DNA of 64,000 nt from positions 1 through 64,000 of the forward strand of contig NZ_NCSY01000013.1 in NCBI RefSeq assembly GCF_002156875.1. Reading direction: 5' to 3'. The notes beneath the pieces were generated by a model. That model saw only the letters and a program-made list of their open reading frames with translations. It was not told the origin of the DNA and made no database searches. This stretch comes from Bacillus sp. EAC (GTDB taxonomy: Bacteria > Bacillota > Bacilli > Bacillales > Bacillaceae_G). The position numbers were made by a program, and so were the translations under genes. Positions 38,734-48,326 of this stretch are shown one piece after another; within the stretch, counting starts at the first letter, position 1; every line of letters starts with the position of its first letter.

Positions 38734-39627
38734 ATGAGAAAGGTCAAAAAAGCAATTATACCCGCTGCTGGATACGGAACACGCTTTTTACCAGCTACAA
38801 AAGCATTACCAAAAGAAATGCTCCCAATCGTAAACAAACCCACGATTCAATATATTGTAGAAGAAGCTATTGAAGCAGGAATTGAAGATATTATTATAGT
38901 TACAGGTAAAGGGAAACGTGCAATTGAGGACCATTTTGATCATGTATATGAGTTAGAACGAAAACTATATGAAAATGGTAAGGACATATTACTTGAACAG
39001 GTTCTGAAAGCATCCAAATTGGCAGATATCCATTTTATTCGTCAAAAGGAACCAAAAGGTTTAGGACATGCAGTTTGGTGTGCGAGAAAGTTTATTGGAG
39101 ATGAACCATTTGCAGTCCTATTAGGTGATGATATCGTAGATGCACCAACTCCCTGTATAAAACAACTAATGAATCAATTTGAACAATTAGATACATCAAT
39201 CATTGGAGTAAAGTCAGTTCCTGAATCAGAAACAGATCGGTACGGAATAGTTGATTCTCTCTCTTTAATTCAGAAGGAAAATTTATATAAAATTTTCAAT
39301 TTAGTTGAAAAACCTTTGCTAGGGGAAGCCCCTTCAAATTTGGCAATAATGGGAAGATATTTATTAACTCCTGAGATATTTGGTTTTCTGGAAAATTTAA
39401 AACCAGATTTAAAAGGTGAAATACAATTAACGGATGCTTTGCAGCAATTAAATAAAATTCAAAACATTTATGGATATGAATTTGAAGGCACAAGATATGA
39501 TGTAGGTGATTTGAGTGGGTTTATTACAACTAATATTGAATATGCATTACGAAATAAAGAACTTAGAGCACCACTTTTAAAGTATATAGAAAGTATTATG
39601 GCGAATACCTCTATTCAGGGCGTGTAA
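38734..39627 (+). CDS. gtaB: UTP-glucose-1-phosphate uridylyltransferase
   Basis: The 297-residue enzyme makes UDP-glucose from UTP and glucose-1-phosphate for teichoic acid, glycolipid and polysaccharide synthesis. Nucleotidyltransferase signatures are intact: [30 protein letters not shown] at the N-terminus, then [38 protein letters not shown] and [16 protein letters not shown] 38734 follows AAAAGGAG. It is followed, after 480 bases, by glycosyltransferase genes and galE, which use its product. Confidence 0.94.
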   Translation: MRKVKKAIIPAAGYGTRFLPATKALPKEMLPIVNKPTIQYIVEEAIEAGIEDIIIVTGKGKRAIEDHFDHVYELERKLYENGKDILLEQVLKASKLADIHFIRQKEPKGLGHAVWCARKFIGDEPFAVLLGDDIVDAPTPCIKQLMNQFEQLDTSIIGVKSVPESETDRYGIVDSLSLIQKENLYKIFNLVEKPLLGEAPSNLAIMGRYLLTPEIFGFLENLKPDLKGEIQLTDALQQLNKIQNIYGYEFEGTRYDVGDLSGFITTNIEYALRNKELRAPLLKYIESIMANTSIQGV

Positions 39628-40107
39628 ACTTTTATCTTTCAGGCTCATTACTAGATCATTAGTGTTTAATAAATAGGCTTTTGTTAAAGCAAAATGATTG
39701 TAAAGAAACTAGTTGGAGATTAAAGGCGTGATACTCCTGTGGCAGTGGTGGTCAGGTAAGTCTCCACAGGCACAATTGCGCTTAGGAGTCCCATCTCCAG
39801 ACGAATGAAAAAGAAGCATTTAGTAGCAGAAACAATCTCCTTATTAAATTGGAACAATGATTTTGAAAACAGCTTTCCTTAAATTTTTACAAAATAAAAT
39901 TTATTTGGTTCTGAAATGAGATTTCCCTAGTTTTGAAGGGCAGAATTGCATAGTATTCTCGCAAATTTCTACCTCCGGCCATCTCGCAGCAAATTTTTAT
40001 AGCAGGAGTTGGAGGATTCTCTGTCTAATTAGTATCTTGGAAAAACAGCATAATAATAGAACAGAGCCCGTTATTAAAAAAAGGAATTATAGTGTGGTGT
40101 ATCAATT
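39628..40107. other. Intergenic stretch with a GC-rich repeat-like patch
   Basis: No gene seen. From about 39718 to 39810 GC-rich sequence (GATACTCCTGTGGCAGTGG ... GGAGTCCCATCTCCAG) recalls the 51.2 and 63.0 kb repeats but is strongly diverged. A second odd patch (CTACCTCCGGCCATCTCGC) lies near 39970. Confidence 0.35.
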
Positions 40108-41793
40108 ATGAAATTTATGACAGTTTGGAGTAAGGAAAAGAAGCACTTATTTATAGCAACAATTTTAATACTCATCTATGTTTCTCCACTTTTTATCTTA
40201 GGAGAAAACGCACATATAAGAGTTCATGATAATTTAGATTCGAACATCGCTTGGTATAAGACACTGAAAAACTCCGGAGAATTATTTAGTAGTATTAATT
40301 CAGTCGTTCCACAAGTTATTAATGGATTACCTAGGAATGCATATGGTACGGAGTTTAGTGGTATTCAGTGGCTGAATAATATTTTCCCTTCAATGCTTGC
40401 TTATTCAATTTCCCAAATGATTACTAGATTAATCGCGTTTTTAGGGATGTATTTGTTATTAAAAAACCATTTTATTTTTTCTAAAGAAAATTATCTGATT
40501 AGAGTATGGGTTTCACTTGCATTTGCGCTTACACCGTTTTGGCCATCCGGTATGCTAAGTACTTTAGGCATGCCCTTAGCTCTATGGGCATTCTTGAATA
40601 TTAGAAGCGGTAAATATTCATGGAAAGAATGGGTGACCTTAATCTTAATACCTTTCTATTCTAGCTTTGTATTAGGATTTTTCTTTTTTCTAGTTTTTAT
40701 GGGTTTTCTCTGGTTAAGAGACTTACTCGTTAAAAAGAAAATGAATTGGGTATTCTTTTTAAGTATTGTACTAATGACAGTAATTTACCTAGGAATTGAA
40801 TATCGACTTGTATATTCCTTAGTATTTCCTTCAGAGCCAACAAGTAGAAATGAATTCCAAAGTTCTAAATTGAGTTTTTGGCATACGATTCGTTTAGTAT
40901 TTAAAAATTATCTTTTGGGACATACGCATGTACTTACGTTACACACGCTCGTCATTGTACCCCTTTCTTTTATGGCTTTTTGGATGATACGTAATCAAAA
41001 AAAAGAGAATATCGAAAAACGATATATCTATCTATTTATTTTCAATTTTTTATTATCAGTTTGGTATGCTTTTTGGTTTTATAAAGGTTGGAAGCCATTA
41101 AAGGATCATTATCAATTACTAAATACGTTTAATTTTGCTAGATTTCATTTCTTAAGACCTTTAATAATCTATATTATGTTTGCAGTTGGCAGCTATATAT
41201 TATGGGTTAAGGGTAAAGGATGGCAAAAGTTTGTGAAAATATGCCTTGCTATTCAAATAATAGTTATGTTTGGTGCAAATGATGAAATTGTATACAGAGT
41301 AGCTGCTAAACCTTCCTTTAAACAATTTTATGCGGTCGATCAATTTAAAGAAATTGCACAATATATTGGGAAACCAAAAAAGAGTTATCGTGTAGCAAGT
41401 ATAGGAATTCATCCAGCAATTGCACAATATAATGGGTTCTATACTCTTGACACATATAATAATTTTTATTCACTTAAATACAAACACCAATTTAGAAAAA
41501 TTATTTCTCCTGAATTAGATAAAAGTCTATTGCTTAAGAAGTATTTTGATGAATGGGGTGGTAGATGCTACATCTTCGTGGCTGAGTTAGGTAAAAACTA
41601 TGAATTTAAAAAAGATTCGAAAGTGAAAATTCATCATTTGAAACTTAATATCGAAGCGTTTAAGAAAATGGGTGGCGAATATATTTTTTCTGCCGTACCA
41701 ATAGAAAATGCAAAAAGTAATGGACTGTTACTGAAGAAAGTATTTGATGAAAAAGATTCTGCATGGAGAATTTATCTTTACGAAGTAAAATAA
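40108..41793 (+). CDS. Multi-spanning membrane protein, YkoS/DUF6044-like
   Basis: The 561-residue protein has about eleven membrane helices and a soluble C-terminal part (from about 420). N-terminal text VHDNLDSNIAWYKTLKNSGELF and PRNAYGTEFSGIQWLNNIFPS match the YkoS-like/DUF6044 group, which is distantly related to GT-C glycosyltransferases such as YfhO. It is followed closely by a GtrB-type transferase and a GtrA protein, so it may transfer or modify lipid-linked sugars at the outer membrane face. The exact acceptor is unknown. Confidence 0.75.
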   Translation: MKFMTVWSKEKKHLFIATILILIYVSPLFILGENAHIRVHDNLDSNIAWYKTLKNSGELFSSINSVVPQVINGLPRNAYGTEFSGIQWLNNIFPSMLAYSISQMITRLIAFLGMYLLLKNHFIFSKENYLIRVWVSLAFALTPFWPSGMLSTLGMPLALWAFLNIRSGKYSWKEWVTLILIPFYSSFVLGFFFFLVFMGFLWLRDLLVKKKMNWVFFLSIVLMTVIYLGIEYRLVYSLVFPSEPTSRNEFQSSKLSFWHTIRLVFKNYLLGHTHVLTLHTLVIVPLSFMAFWMIRNQKKENIEKRYIYLFIFNFLLSVWYAFWFYKGWKPLKDHYQLLNTFNFARFHFLRPLIIYIMFAVGSYILWVKGKGWQKFVKICLAIQIIVMFGANDEIVYRVAAKPSFKQFYAVDQFKEIAQYIGKPKKSYRVASIGIHPAIAQYNGFYTLDTYNNFYSLKYKHQFRKIISPELDKSLLLKKYFDEWGGRCYIFVAELGKNYEFKKDSKVKIHHLKLNIEAFKKMGGEYIFSAVPIENAKSNGLLLKKVFDEKDSAWRIYLYEVK

Positions 41794-41817
41794 CAGCTAA
41801 AATGGAAGTGAAATATA

Positions 41818-42813
41818 ATGAAAAAGCCTATTCTGACAATTGTTGTACCTTGTTACAACGAACAAGAAGTATTTGGGGAAACAGCGTTACAGCTTACAAT
41901 CGTTTTAGAAGATATGATCGCAGATTATCTTATTTCTGAAGAAAGTAAAATTCTTTTCGTAAACGATGGAAGTAAGGACAGAACTTGGGAATTAATCGAA
42001 AATGAATGTGAAAGAAATCATTTAGTAAAAGGATTAAAACTTGCGAAAAATGTAGGACATCAGAATGCTCTAATTGCCGGTCTTGAGGTAGCAAGTAAGC
42101 AATCTGATTGTGTAATTTCCATCGATGCAGACTTACAGGATGATATTAATGTCATTCGAACATTTGTAGAAAAATATTTGGATGGTTTCGATATTGTCTA
42201 TGGTGTGAGAGATAGTAGGGATACGGATACGTTTTTTAAACGTACAACTGCAATTGGATTTTATCGTTTTATGGAGAAAATCGGGATCAACTTAGTACCT
42301 AATCATGCGGATTTTCGGCTGATGAGTAAACGTGCACTAGATGAATTGTTTAATTATACAGAAACTAACTTATTCCTTAGAGGACTTGTACCTCTAGTAG
42401 GTTTCGCTTCAACAAAAGTTTATTATGATCGAAAAGAAAGACTCGCTGGAGAATCGAAATATCCATTAAAAAAGATGATTGCATTTGCGTTTGATGGAAT
42501 TACTTCGTTTAGTATCGCTCCAATTAGATTAGTAACATTTCTTGGATTCTTATCTTTAATATTGAGTACGATAGCTGGAGGTTATGCATTTATCCAAGAG
42601 ATTTTAGGCAATACGGAATCAGGGTGGTCTTCATTAATGATTTCGATTTGGTTTGTAGGTGGTCTGCAATTGATGGGTATTGGAATCATTGGTGAGTATA
42701 TAGGGAAAATTTATCAAGAAGTTAAAAGACGTCCTAGATATGCAATTGAATGTGATTTATATTCTTTAAACAAAACGCAACAACTAGCTAAAGTGATTCA
42801 TAAAAAGGGTTAA
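41818..42813 (+). CDS. GtrB-type family 2 glycosyltransferase (YkoT-like)
   Basis: The 331-residue enzyme has a GT-A domain (LTIVVPCYNEQEVFGET; ILFVNDGSKDRTWELI; VISIDADLQDDINVI, with the metal-binding DxD-type DAD) and two C-terminal helices (ITSFSIAPIRLVTFLGFLSLILS; LMISIWFVGGLQLMGIGIIGEYIGKIYQE). It probably loads a sugar from UDP-glucose or UDP-galactose on undecaprenyl phosphate inside the cell. It ends 2 bases before the GtrA gene. Confidence 0.9.
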   Translation: MKKPILTIVVPCYNEQEVFGETALQLTIVLEDMIADYLISEESKILFVNDGSKDRTWELIENECERNHLVKGLKLAKNVGHQNALIAGLEVASKQSDCVISIDADLQDDINVIRTFVEKYLDGFDIVYGVRDSRDTDTFFKRTTAIGFYRFMEKIGINLVPNHADFRLMSKRALDELFNYTETNLFLRGLVPLVGFASTKVYYDRKERLAGESKYPLKKMIAFAFDGITSFSIAPIRLVTFLGFLSLILSTIAGGYAFIQEILGNTESGWSSLMISIWFVGGLQLMGIGIIGEYIGKIYQEVKRRPRYAIECDLYSLNKTQQLAKVIHKKG

Positions 42814-42815
42814 TT

Positions 42816-43247
42816 ATGAAAAATACTTTTGTTCGTTTTATTCTAGTTGGAATTGCCAATACGATTGTAGGCTTAAGTGTAATATATGTACTGTTACATG
42901 TAGCTGGTCTATCGTATTGGACGGCCACATTTTTGGGGAATTCAGTTGGGGCATGTGTAAGCTTTCTATTAAATCGGAATTTCACATTTCAAAGTAAAGG
43001 ATCTGTTAGAAAAAGTATGATCCGATTTATTCTTGTTATCCTATCTTGTTATCTAATTGCATATAATCTGGGAACTAAAATAATCGATTTATTACTTAGT
43101 AAGAGCACTTTTATTCCATCACATTATAAAACCGATGTTGCTGTTTTAATAAGTACTTGTTTATACACTATATTAAATTATTATTGCCAGAAACTATTTG
43201 TTTTTTCACGTGGAAAAGCACTAGTAATTGAAAAAGAAAGAATGTGA
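42816..43247 (+). CDS. GtrA-family membrane protein (lipid-linked sugar flippase)
   Basis: The 143-residue protein has four helices and the GtrA family opening FVRFILVGIANTIVGLSVIYVLLHVAG and FLGNSVGACVSFLLNRNFTF. GtrA proteins move polyprenyl-phosphate-sugars across the membrane for outer-face glycosylation. It follows the GtrB gene with a 2-base gap and overlaps or abuts galE. Confidence 0.88.
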   Translation: MKNTFVRFILVGIANTIVGLSVIYVLLHVAGLSYWTATFLGNSVGACVSFLLNRNFTFQSKGSVRKSMIRFILVILSCYLIAYNLGTKIIDLLLSKSTFIPSHYKTDVAVLISTCLYTILNYYCQKLFVFSRGKALVIEKERM

Positions 43248-43251
43248 TGAT

Positions 43252-44271
43252 TTGAGTATACTAGTCCTAGGTGGAGCAGGGTATATAGGATCTCATGCTG
43301 TATATCAACTCATTGATAATGGTTATAAAGTAGTAATCATAGATAATTTTCAAACTGGTCATGAAGAAGCCATTCACTCTGAGGCAAAATTCTATAAAGG
43401 TGATATTCGAGATAAAGAATTTTTGCGGACCGTATTTCAAAACGAGAGAATTGACGGAGTAATACATTTTGCAGCAAACAGCTTAGTAGGCGAATCAATG
43501 GAGAAGCCTTTGGACTATTTTAGTAATAATGTAGTTGGAACTCAAATGATTTTAGAAGTTATGAATGAGTTTCACGTTAAAAATATTGTATTTTCTTCAT
43601 CAGCGGCGGTATATGGTGAACCTGAACTAGTGCCTATTTCAGAGGATTTTAGTACTAACCCTACAAACACCTATGGTGAAACAAAGTTAATGATGGAAAA
43701 AATGATGAAATGGTGCAGTAGAGCATATGGAATTAAGTATATTTCACTTAGATACTTTAATGTCGCTGGGGCTAGGTGTACTGCCGAAATTGGAGAAGAT
43801 CATACGCCTGAGACTCACCTAATTCCATTAATTTTAAAAGTTGCTTTAAACCAAAGAGAAGAGATCACAATTTTTGGAGATGATTATGTAACTCCGGATG
43901 GAACTTGCATAAGAGACTATATTCATGTGGAAGACTTAGTCGATGCTCATCTATTAGCACTTAACTATCTGTCCAATGGAGGAGAAAGTGATATTTTTAA
44001 TCTCGGAAATAACAAGGGATATTCAGTATTAGAAGTTGTTGATGCCGTTAGAAAGATAACAAATCATCCCATTCCTTTGAAAATAGGAAAGAGAAGAACT
44101 GGTGATCCAAGTATATTAATCGCTTCTTCAGAGAAAGCGAAGAAAATATTAGGTTGGACAATTAGACATGAAGATATCACTTCAATAATTAGTGATGCAT
44201 GGAATTGGCATAAGTCCAATCCAAATGGTTATTCTGATCACAAAAAGAGACTTCAATTAAAGTACAATTAA
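43252..44271 (+). CDS. galE: UDP-glucose 4-epimerase
   Basis: The 339-residue enzyme interconverts UDP-glucose and UDP-galactose. NAD-binding GGAGYIGSHAVYQL, the region SSSAAVYGEPE with catalytic Ser, and YGETKLMMEKMM with the YxxxK dyad are present, then LRYFNVAGA and DYIHVEDLVDAH. I choose TTG 43252; an earlier TTG at 43228 overlaps gtrA. With gtaB it supplies UDP-sugars for the preceding transferases. Confidence 0.93.
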   Translation: MSILVLGGAGYIGSHAVYQLIDNGYKVVIIDNFQTGHEEAIHSEAKFYKGDIRDKEFLRTVFQNERIDGVIHFAANSLVGESMEKPLDYFSNNVVGTQMILEVMNEFHVKNIVFSSSAAVYGEPELVPISEDFSTNPTNTYGETKLMMEKMMKWCSRAYGIKYISLRYFNVAGARCTAEIGEDHTPETHLIPLILKVALNQREEITIFGDDYVTPDGTCIRDYIHVEDLVDAHLLALNYLSNGGESDIFNLGNNKGYSVLEVVDAVRKITNHPIPLKIGKRRTGDPSILIASSEKAKKILGWTIRHEDITSIISDAWNWHKSNPNGYSDHKKRLQLKYN

Positions 44272-44282
44272 TATACTATTTA

Positions 44283-44328
44283 AAAAGAGGTTTTAGAGTA
44301 ATTAATAACTCCAATGCCTCTTTTTTTG
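44283..44328 (+). terminator. Terminator after galE
   Basis: AAAGAGG/CCTCTTT outer stem with an inner GAGT/ACTC pair, followed by seven Ts. Confidence 0.75.
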
Positions 44329-44509
44329 TCATAGAATGTCGATATCTGATCCAAAGAAAGTATTTTATATTAAATCTGTATTAATCAGCTTAAATTTAGA
44401 GAATGGGCAAAAATGATATGCAACGAAAGAAAGGAAATTACATGTAATTTCTGTATTGAGTTTCGACTATTGTCCGTAATTAGCAAAGAAGGAATGGTAG
44501 GAGGATTAC

Positions 44510-45271
44510 ATGATCTATATACTTTTCGCCTTAGTCTTAATAGGTGGTTTACTCTTGATATATATGTACAAACAGGCACATTTAAATATAGTGAGAAAAC
44601 ATGAATTTTCTTTCTCACATTTGAAACTTAATAAGCCTATACGATTATTTTTTATATCTGATATTCATAGAAGAACGATTCATCCTTCAATTATTGATGA
44701 AGTAATTGGTCAAGTAGATGTTGTTATTATAGGCGGAGACTTACTAGAAAAAGGTGTTCCATTAAAAAGAGTACATAATAATCTGGAAAAGCTACGCAGA
44801 TTAGGTCCAATTTATTTTGTTTGGGGTAATAATGACAAAGAGGTTTTACAGGTGCCAATCATGTCTTTATTTCGGAAGAATGGTGTACAAGTGTTGAAAA
44901 ATACATCTGCAACAATCTTTCATGATAATAAAGGCTTTTCTTTAATCGGAGTAGACGATATGAATACGGGGCTTGTAGATTTAGAAACAGCGCTAAGCGG
45001 AGTAAATGAAAGCTCATTTAAAATATTAGTAAGTCATGATCCAAGAGTTTTGAGTTTAATTGAACCTCAACATAAAATTTCGCTTGTTTTGAGTGGGCAT
45101 ACCCATGGAGGTCAAATACGAATCTTCGGTTTTGGACCATATGAAATGGGGAAAACCCATATTTCTAAAGAAGTAATACAAATTGTTAGTAATGGTTATG
45201 GTACGACTGCTCTACCGCTAAGATTACAGGCAAAACCGGAAGCGCATCATATCATTATTGAGAGTTATTAA
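44510..45271 (+). CDS. Membrane-anchored metallophosphoesterase, YpbG-like
   Basis: The 253-residue product starts at ATG 44510 behind TAGGAGG. One N-terminal helix is followed by a calcineurin-type phosphoesterase with all blocks: DIHRR, GGDLLEKG, WGNNDKE, SHDPRVL and SGHTHGGQIRIFG. Two metal ions are expected. Relatives such as YpbG/YkuE act on phospholipid or nucleotide phosphates; substrate unknown. Confidence 0.87.
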   Translation: MIYILFALVLIGGLLLIYMYKQAHLNIVRKHEFSFSHLKLNKPIRLFFISDIHRRTIHPSIIDEVIGQVDVVIIGGDLLEKGVPLKRVHNNLEKLRRLGPIYFVWGNNDKEVLQVPIMSLFRKNGVQVLKNTSATIFHDNKGFSLIGVDDMNTGLVDLETALSGVNESSFKILVSHDPRVLSLIEPQHKISLVLSGHTHGGQIRIFGFGPYEMGKTHISKEVIQIVSNGYGTTALPLRLQAKPEAHHIIIESY

Positions 45272-45315
45272 ACGTAAGTTAGTAAGTAGAACTATTTATC
45301 AAACTAAATTAGTGT

Positions 45316-45354
45316 TAGAAAAGCCCGTGTTCTTATTCAGTCATGGGTTTTCTT
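45316..45354 (+). terminator. Terminator after the phosphoesterase gene
   Basis: AAAGCCCGTG and CATGGGTTTT arms, then CTTATG; moderate T-content. Confidence 0.6.
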
Positions 45355-45594
45355 ATGTCCACGTAACTTGATTAGGCAATTATTAAAGCTTGTTTACAGA
45401 TCGGCTGCAATAGACCTGTAAATTGAGATGAGTAAGTTGACTTGGAAGTTTTCATCTAAAAGGGGCGGATTTAGAATAAAAGTAATCTAGTTAACTGGGT
45501 TATTATTTAAAATAGCTAATTAATAAATGTAAAATAATGGTAAAATATAGTTGTGCTTATTGTGAAGGACTTTACTTACTGAAGGGGGGATAAA

Positions 45595-46128
45595 ATGAGG
45601 AATACATTCCTTGTTTTTTTCATTTGCTTATTTTGTTTAGTAGCCTGCAGTACTCAAAATACAATTGCACCGCCATATAATGGAAATCGTTTAATAATAG
45701 GAATCATAGGGAATCCCCCTGAGATCAGAGAAAACAATATAAAGTTTCATAAAATTTCATTCAAAGAATTAGAGGATAGTAGGCTGCTTTCTTCTTTTGA
45801 TGCGGTCATGATCATGAAAGAGCACCTGTCAGAAGCAGCGGAGAGTAAATATGCAAAAGTTTATAAGCAAGCAAGTATTCCATTCTTTTTTGTACAGTCA
45901 ACAAAAGCTTTTTTACCTTTTACTGAAGAAGATTTGTCATATGAAGATACTCCTGAATTAGATGCATGGAGTTATGCTGCAGGATATAGGCGAACTCCAG
46001 AAGGAATCGATAATTCATGGTCTTTTGGCTTATATGACGATAAGGTAACAAAAGAGAATATATGGGATGTTTATTCAAGGATATTTACTGTCATAGAGAC
46101 TGAGTCAAAAAAGTATGGGAGATTCTAA
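45595..46128 (+). CDS. Lipoprotein, unknown function
   Basis: The 177-residue product starts at ATG 45595 behind GAAGGGGGG. Lipobox LVAC (Cys at about 18) predicts a lipid anchor. The mature protein has LIIGIIGNPPEIRENNIKFHKISFKELEDSRLLSSFDAVMIMKEHL, alternating strands and helices that suggest a small Rossmann-like domain. It is 6 bases upstream of the DUF5412-type gene, so they are probably co-expressed. No named family. Confidence 0.68.
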   Translation: MRNTFLVFFICLFCLVACSTQNTIAPPYNGNRLIIGIIGNPPEIRENNIKFHKISFKELEDSRLLSSFDAVMIMKEHLSEAAESKYAKVYKQASIPFFFVQSTKAFLPFTEEDLSYEDTPELDAWSYAAGYRRTPEGIDNSWSFGLYDDKVTKENIWDVYSRIFTVIETESKKYGRF

Positions 46129-46134
46129 ACTAAT

Positions 46135-46518
46135 ATGAAAATTTCGGGTAGGCTATTTTTTACCTTTTATTTTATCTTAATCGTAATCGTTTTAGGAATT
46201 TTTTGTTTGTTTCATTCAAAGCAGTCCAATTCGATCGCCATTTTGGACCACGTAAATACGAATAAATTAGATGTCATTGAGGAGCTTCCTTCCCCGAATG
46301 GACATCAAAAGTTGACCATTTATTTATATGGTGGCGTTTTTTTGAAATCAGATTATAGCTATATCGGACAGTTAACTTCCAAAGGCCATAAAAAAGGAAA
46401 GTTCATATTGTGGTTATCTCCAGACAAGTATAATGTGAGTTGGGTAAATAATCATGAAATACTTATAAATCATAAAAAGATAAATGTTCAAAAAGAAAAG
46501 TATGATTTTAGATATTAA
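46135..46518 (+). CDS. DUF5412-like membrane-anchored protein
   Basis: The 127-residue product has an N-terminal helix and then IEELPSPNGHQKLTIYLYGG, GKFILWLSPDKYNVSWVNNHEILINHKKINV, the DUF5412-like plan also seen in the array gene at 25836 (PSPSLEKDAYIF ... FKIDWLNERGLRVNY). It follows the lipoprotein gene closely. Function unknown. Confidence 0.65.
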   Translation: MKISGRLFFTFYFILIVIVLGIFCLFHSKQSNSIAILDHVNTNKLDVIEELPSPNGHQKLTIYLYGGVFLKSDYSYIGQLTSKGHKKGKFILWLSPDKYNVSWVNNHEILINHKKINVQKEKYDFRY

Positions 46519-46690
46519 CTTAACTAACAGAGGGATAATCAGTGTTAGATCCAGTAAAAATGGTTTTAAAGAACGAAATCGGAGATCCAAATTAAATTGA
46601 ACGAAGATGATTTTGTACAAATTTCAAAAGCACTTTTTGATGAAATGGAAGTTGAGTTATTAGAAGTTAGCAATAATTAATTTAACTTTA
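46519..46690 (+). pseudogene. Possible gene remnant
   Basis: Short frames read MLDPVKMVLKNEIGDPN (from 46541, GTG) and, in another frame, LNEDDFVQISKALFDEMEVELLEVSNN ending near 46679. Together they look like pieces of one helical protein broken by a frameshift. Support is weak. Confidence 0.3.
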
Positions 46691-46698
46691 AAAGGTAA

Positions 46699-46738
46699 AG
46701 AACCTCACTAGTCTTAAACTGGAGAGGTTCTTTATTTA
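46699..46738 (+). terminator. Terminator before the alkaline phosphatase gene
   Basis: AAGAACCTC and GAGGTTCTT arms around a partly paired loop, followed by TATTTATTT. Confidence 0.75.
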
Positions 46739-46874
46739 TTTCTATATATAAAATTTACTCATTCAATACATTCTTTAATATCAATTTACAGCGGCTCCAT
46801 AGCAGATTAATAATTCTATTTTATAGTTAAAAAGTAATTAGAAAATAATTAAAAACGTTAAGGGGGATATTCAT

Positions 46875-48242
46875 TTGTTAAATAACACACTAAAAAAGAA
46901 ATTAATTCCTGTAGCAGTGCTTTCAACTATGGTAGTAGGTACATTTATTGGTTCATTTGCGAATAATGAAGTTCAAGCGAAAGAAGTTTCAAAAAAAGAT
47001 GAAATCAGAAACGTCATTTTCTTCATTGGTGATGGTATGGGAGTATCTTATACAACTGCTCTTCGCTACTTAAAAGATGATCCAGCAACTAAAGAAGTTG
47101 AGCAAACTGAATTAGATAAATATCTTGTAGGCCAACAAATGACTTATCCTGAAGATCCAAAACAAAACATCACAGATTCTGCTGCAGCGGCTACCGCAAT
47201 GTCGGCTGGTATAAAAACATACAATGCAGCGATTGGCGTAGATAATGATGGATCCTCTGTTAAAACAGTTCTAGAAGCTGCTAAAGAAAAAGGTAAATCA
47301 ACAGGTTTGGTTGCAACTTCTGAAATCACACATGCTACACCTGCTTCTTACGGTGCACACGACGTTAACCGTAAAAACATGAATGCAATAGCAGATGACT
47401 ATTATGATGAAATGATTAAAGGTGGTCACAAAATTGATGTCATGTTAGGTGGCGGATTAAGTAATTTTGTACGAGAAGACCGTGATTTAACAAAACAATT
47501 TAAAAAAGATGGTTACTCTTATGTAACAAATAAAAATGAGATGTTAAATGATAAAAACTCTAAAATATTAGGACTGTTTTCCCCAGGTGGAATGCCAAAA
47601 ATGATTGATCGCGATTCAACTATGCCTTCATTAAGAGATATGACAAATACTGCGATTAATAAGTTAAATAAAAATAAAGATGGTTTCTTTTTAATGGTAG
47701 AAGGTAGCCAAATTGACTGGGCTGGTCATGATAATGATATTGTTGCATCTATGAGTGAAATGGAAGATTTCGAAAACGCATTTAAGTCGGCAATCGCTTT
47801 TGCTAAAAAGGACAAACATACATTAGTAGTAGCTACAGCTGACCACTCAACAGGTGGCTTTTCAATTGGTGCAAAAGGTGATTACAACTGGTACGGTGCT
47901 CCAATTATGGCTGCAAAACGTACACCTGACTTTATGGCAGAGCAAATTTCAAAAGGTGCAGATGTAGAGCAAACACTAAAATCTTATATCGGCTTACAAT
48001 TAAAACCAGAAGAAATCCAGTCTGTTAAAACTGCGGCGCAATCTAAAGATCTAGTTCAAATTGATAATTCTATTGAAGCGATATTTGATAATCGCTCAGT
48101 AACTGGATGGACAACAGGTGGTCATACAGGCGAAGATGTTAATGTATATGCTTATGGTCCTGGTAGTCAATTATTTGCTGGTAAAATCGATAATACTGAT
48201 CAAGCGAAAAACATCTTTAACATCTTGAAAAATGGAAGATAA
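46875..48242 (+). CDS. Secreted alkaline phosphatase
   Basis: The 455-residue enzyme is of the PhoA/PhoB type and frees phosphate from organic esters outside the cell. It has a signal peptide (about 1-35, ending VQA), the first metal site FFIGDGMGVSYTTAL, the Ser nucleophile in NITDSAAAATAMSAG, then EITHATPASYGAHD, MVEGSQIDWAGHDND, VVATADHSTGGF and GGHTGEDVNVYAYGP. TTG 46875 follows AAGGGGGAT. PhoP control is usual in Bacillus, but I see no clear Pho boxes upstream. Confidence 0.93.
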   Translation: MLNNTLKKKLIPVAVLSTMVVGTFIGSFANNEVQAKEVSKKDEIRNVIFFIGDGMGVSYTTALRYLKDDPATKEVEQTELDKYLVGQQMTYPEDPKQNITDSAAAATAMSAGIKTYNAAIGVDNDGSSVKTVLEAAKEKGKSTGLVATSEITHATPASYGAHDVNRKNMNAIADDYYDEMIKGGHKIDVMLGGGLSNFVREDRDLTKQFKKDGYSYVTNKNEMLNDKNSKILGLFSPGGMPKMIDRDSTMPSLRDMTNTAINKLNKNKDGFFLMVEGSQIDWAGHDNDIVASMSEMEDFENAFKSAIAFAKKDKHTLVVATADHSTGGFSIGAKGDYNWYGAPIMAAKRTPDFMAEQISKGADVEQTLKSYIGLQLKPEEIQSVKTAAQSKDLVQIDNSIEAIFDNRSVTGWTTGGHTGEDVNVYAYGPGSQLFAGKIDNTDQAKNIFNILKNGR

Positions 48243-48247
48243 AATGA

Positions 48248-48288
48248 ATGTTCCCGTTAGATGAGTTAATTTAACGGGAACTTTCTTT
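48248..48288 (+). terminator. Terminator after the alkaline phosphatase gene
   Basis: GTTCCCGTTA pairs with TAACGGGAAC around an 11- to 12-base loop, then TTTCTTT. Confidence 0.85.
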
Positions 48289-48326
48289 GAATTACTCATG
48301 ACATAAGAAGATAGAGGGGGATTGAC

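Noticed and set aside
44413-44604. 63-residue frame before the phosphoesterase gene
   Set aside because: Overlaps the true ATG 44510 and its ribosome binding site in another frame.
46874-46875. Pho box upstream of the alkaline phosphatase gene
   Set aside because: I looked for TT(A/T)ACA-type direct repeats at 11-base spacing and found no convincing set.
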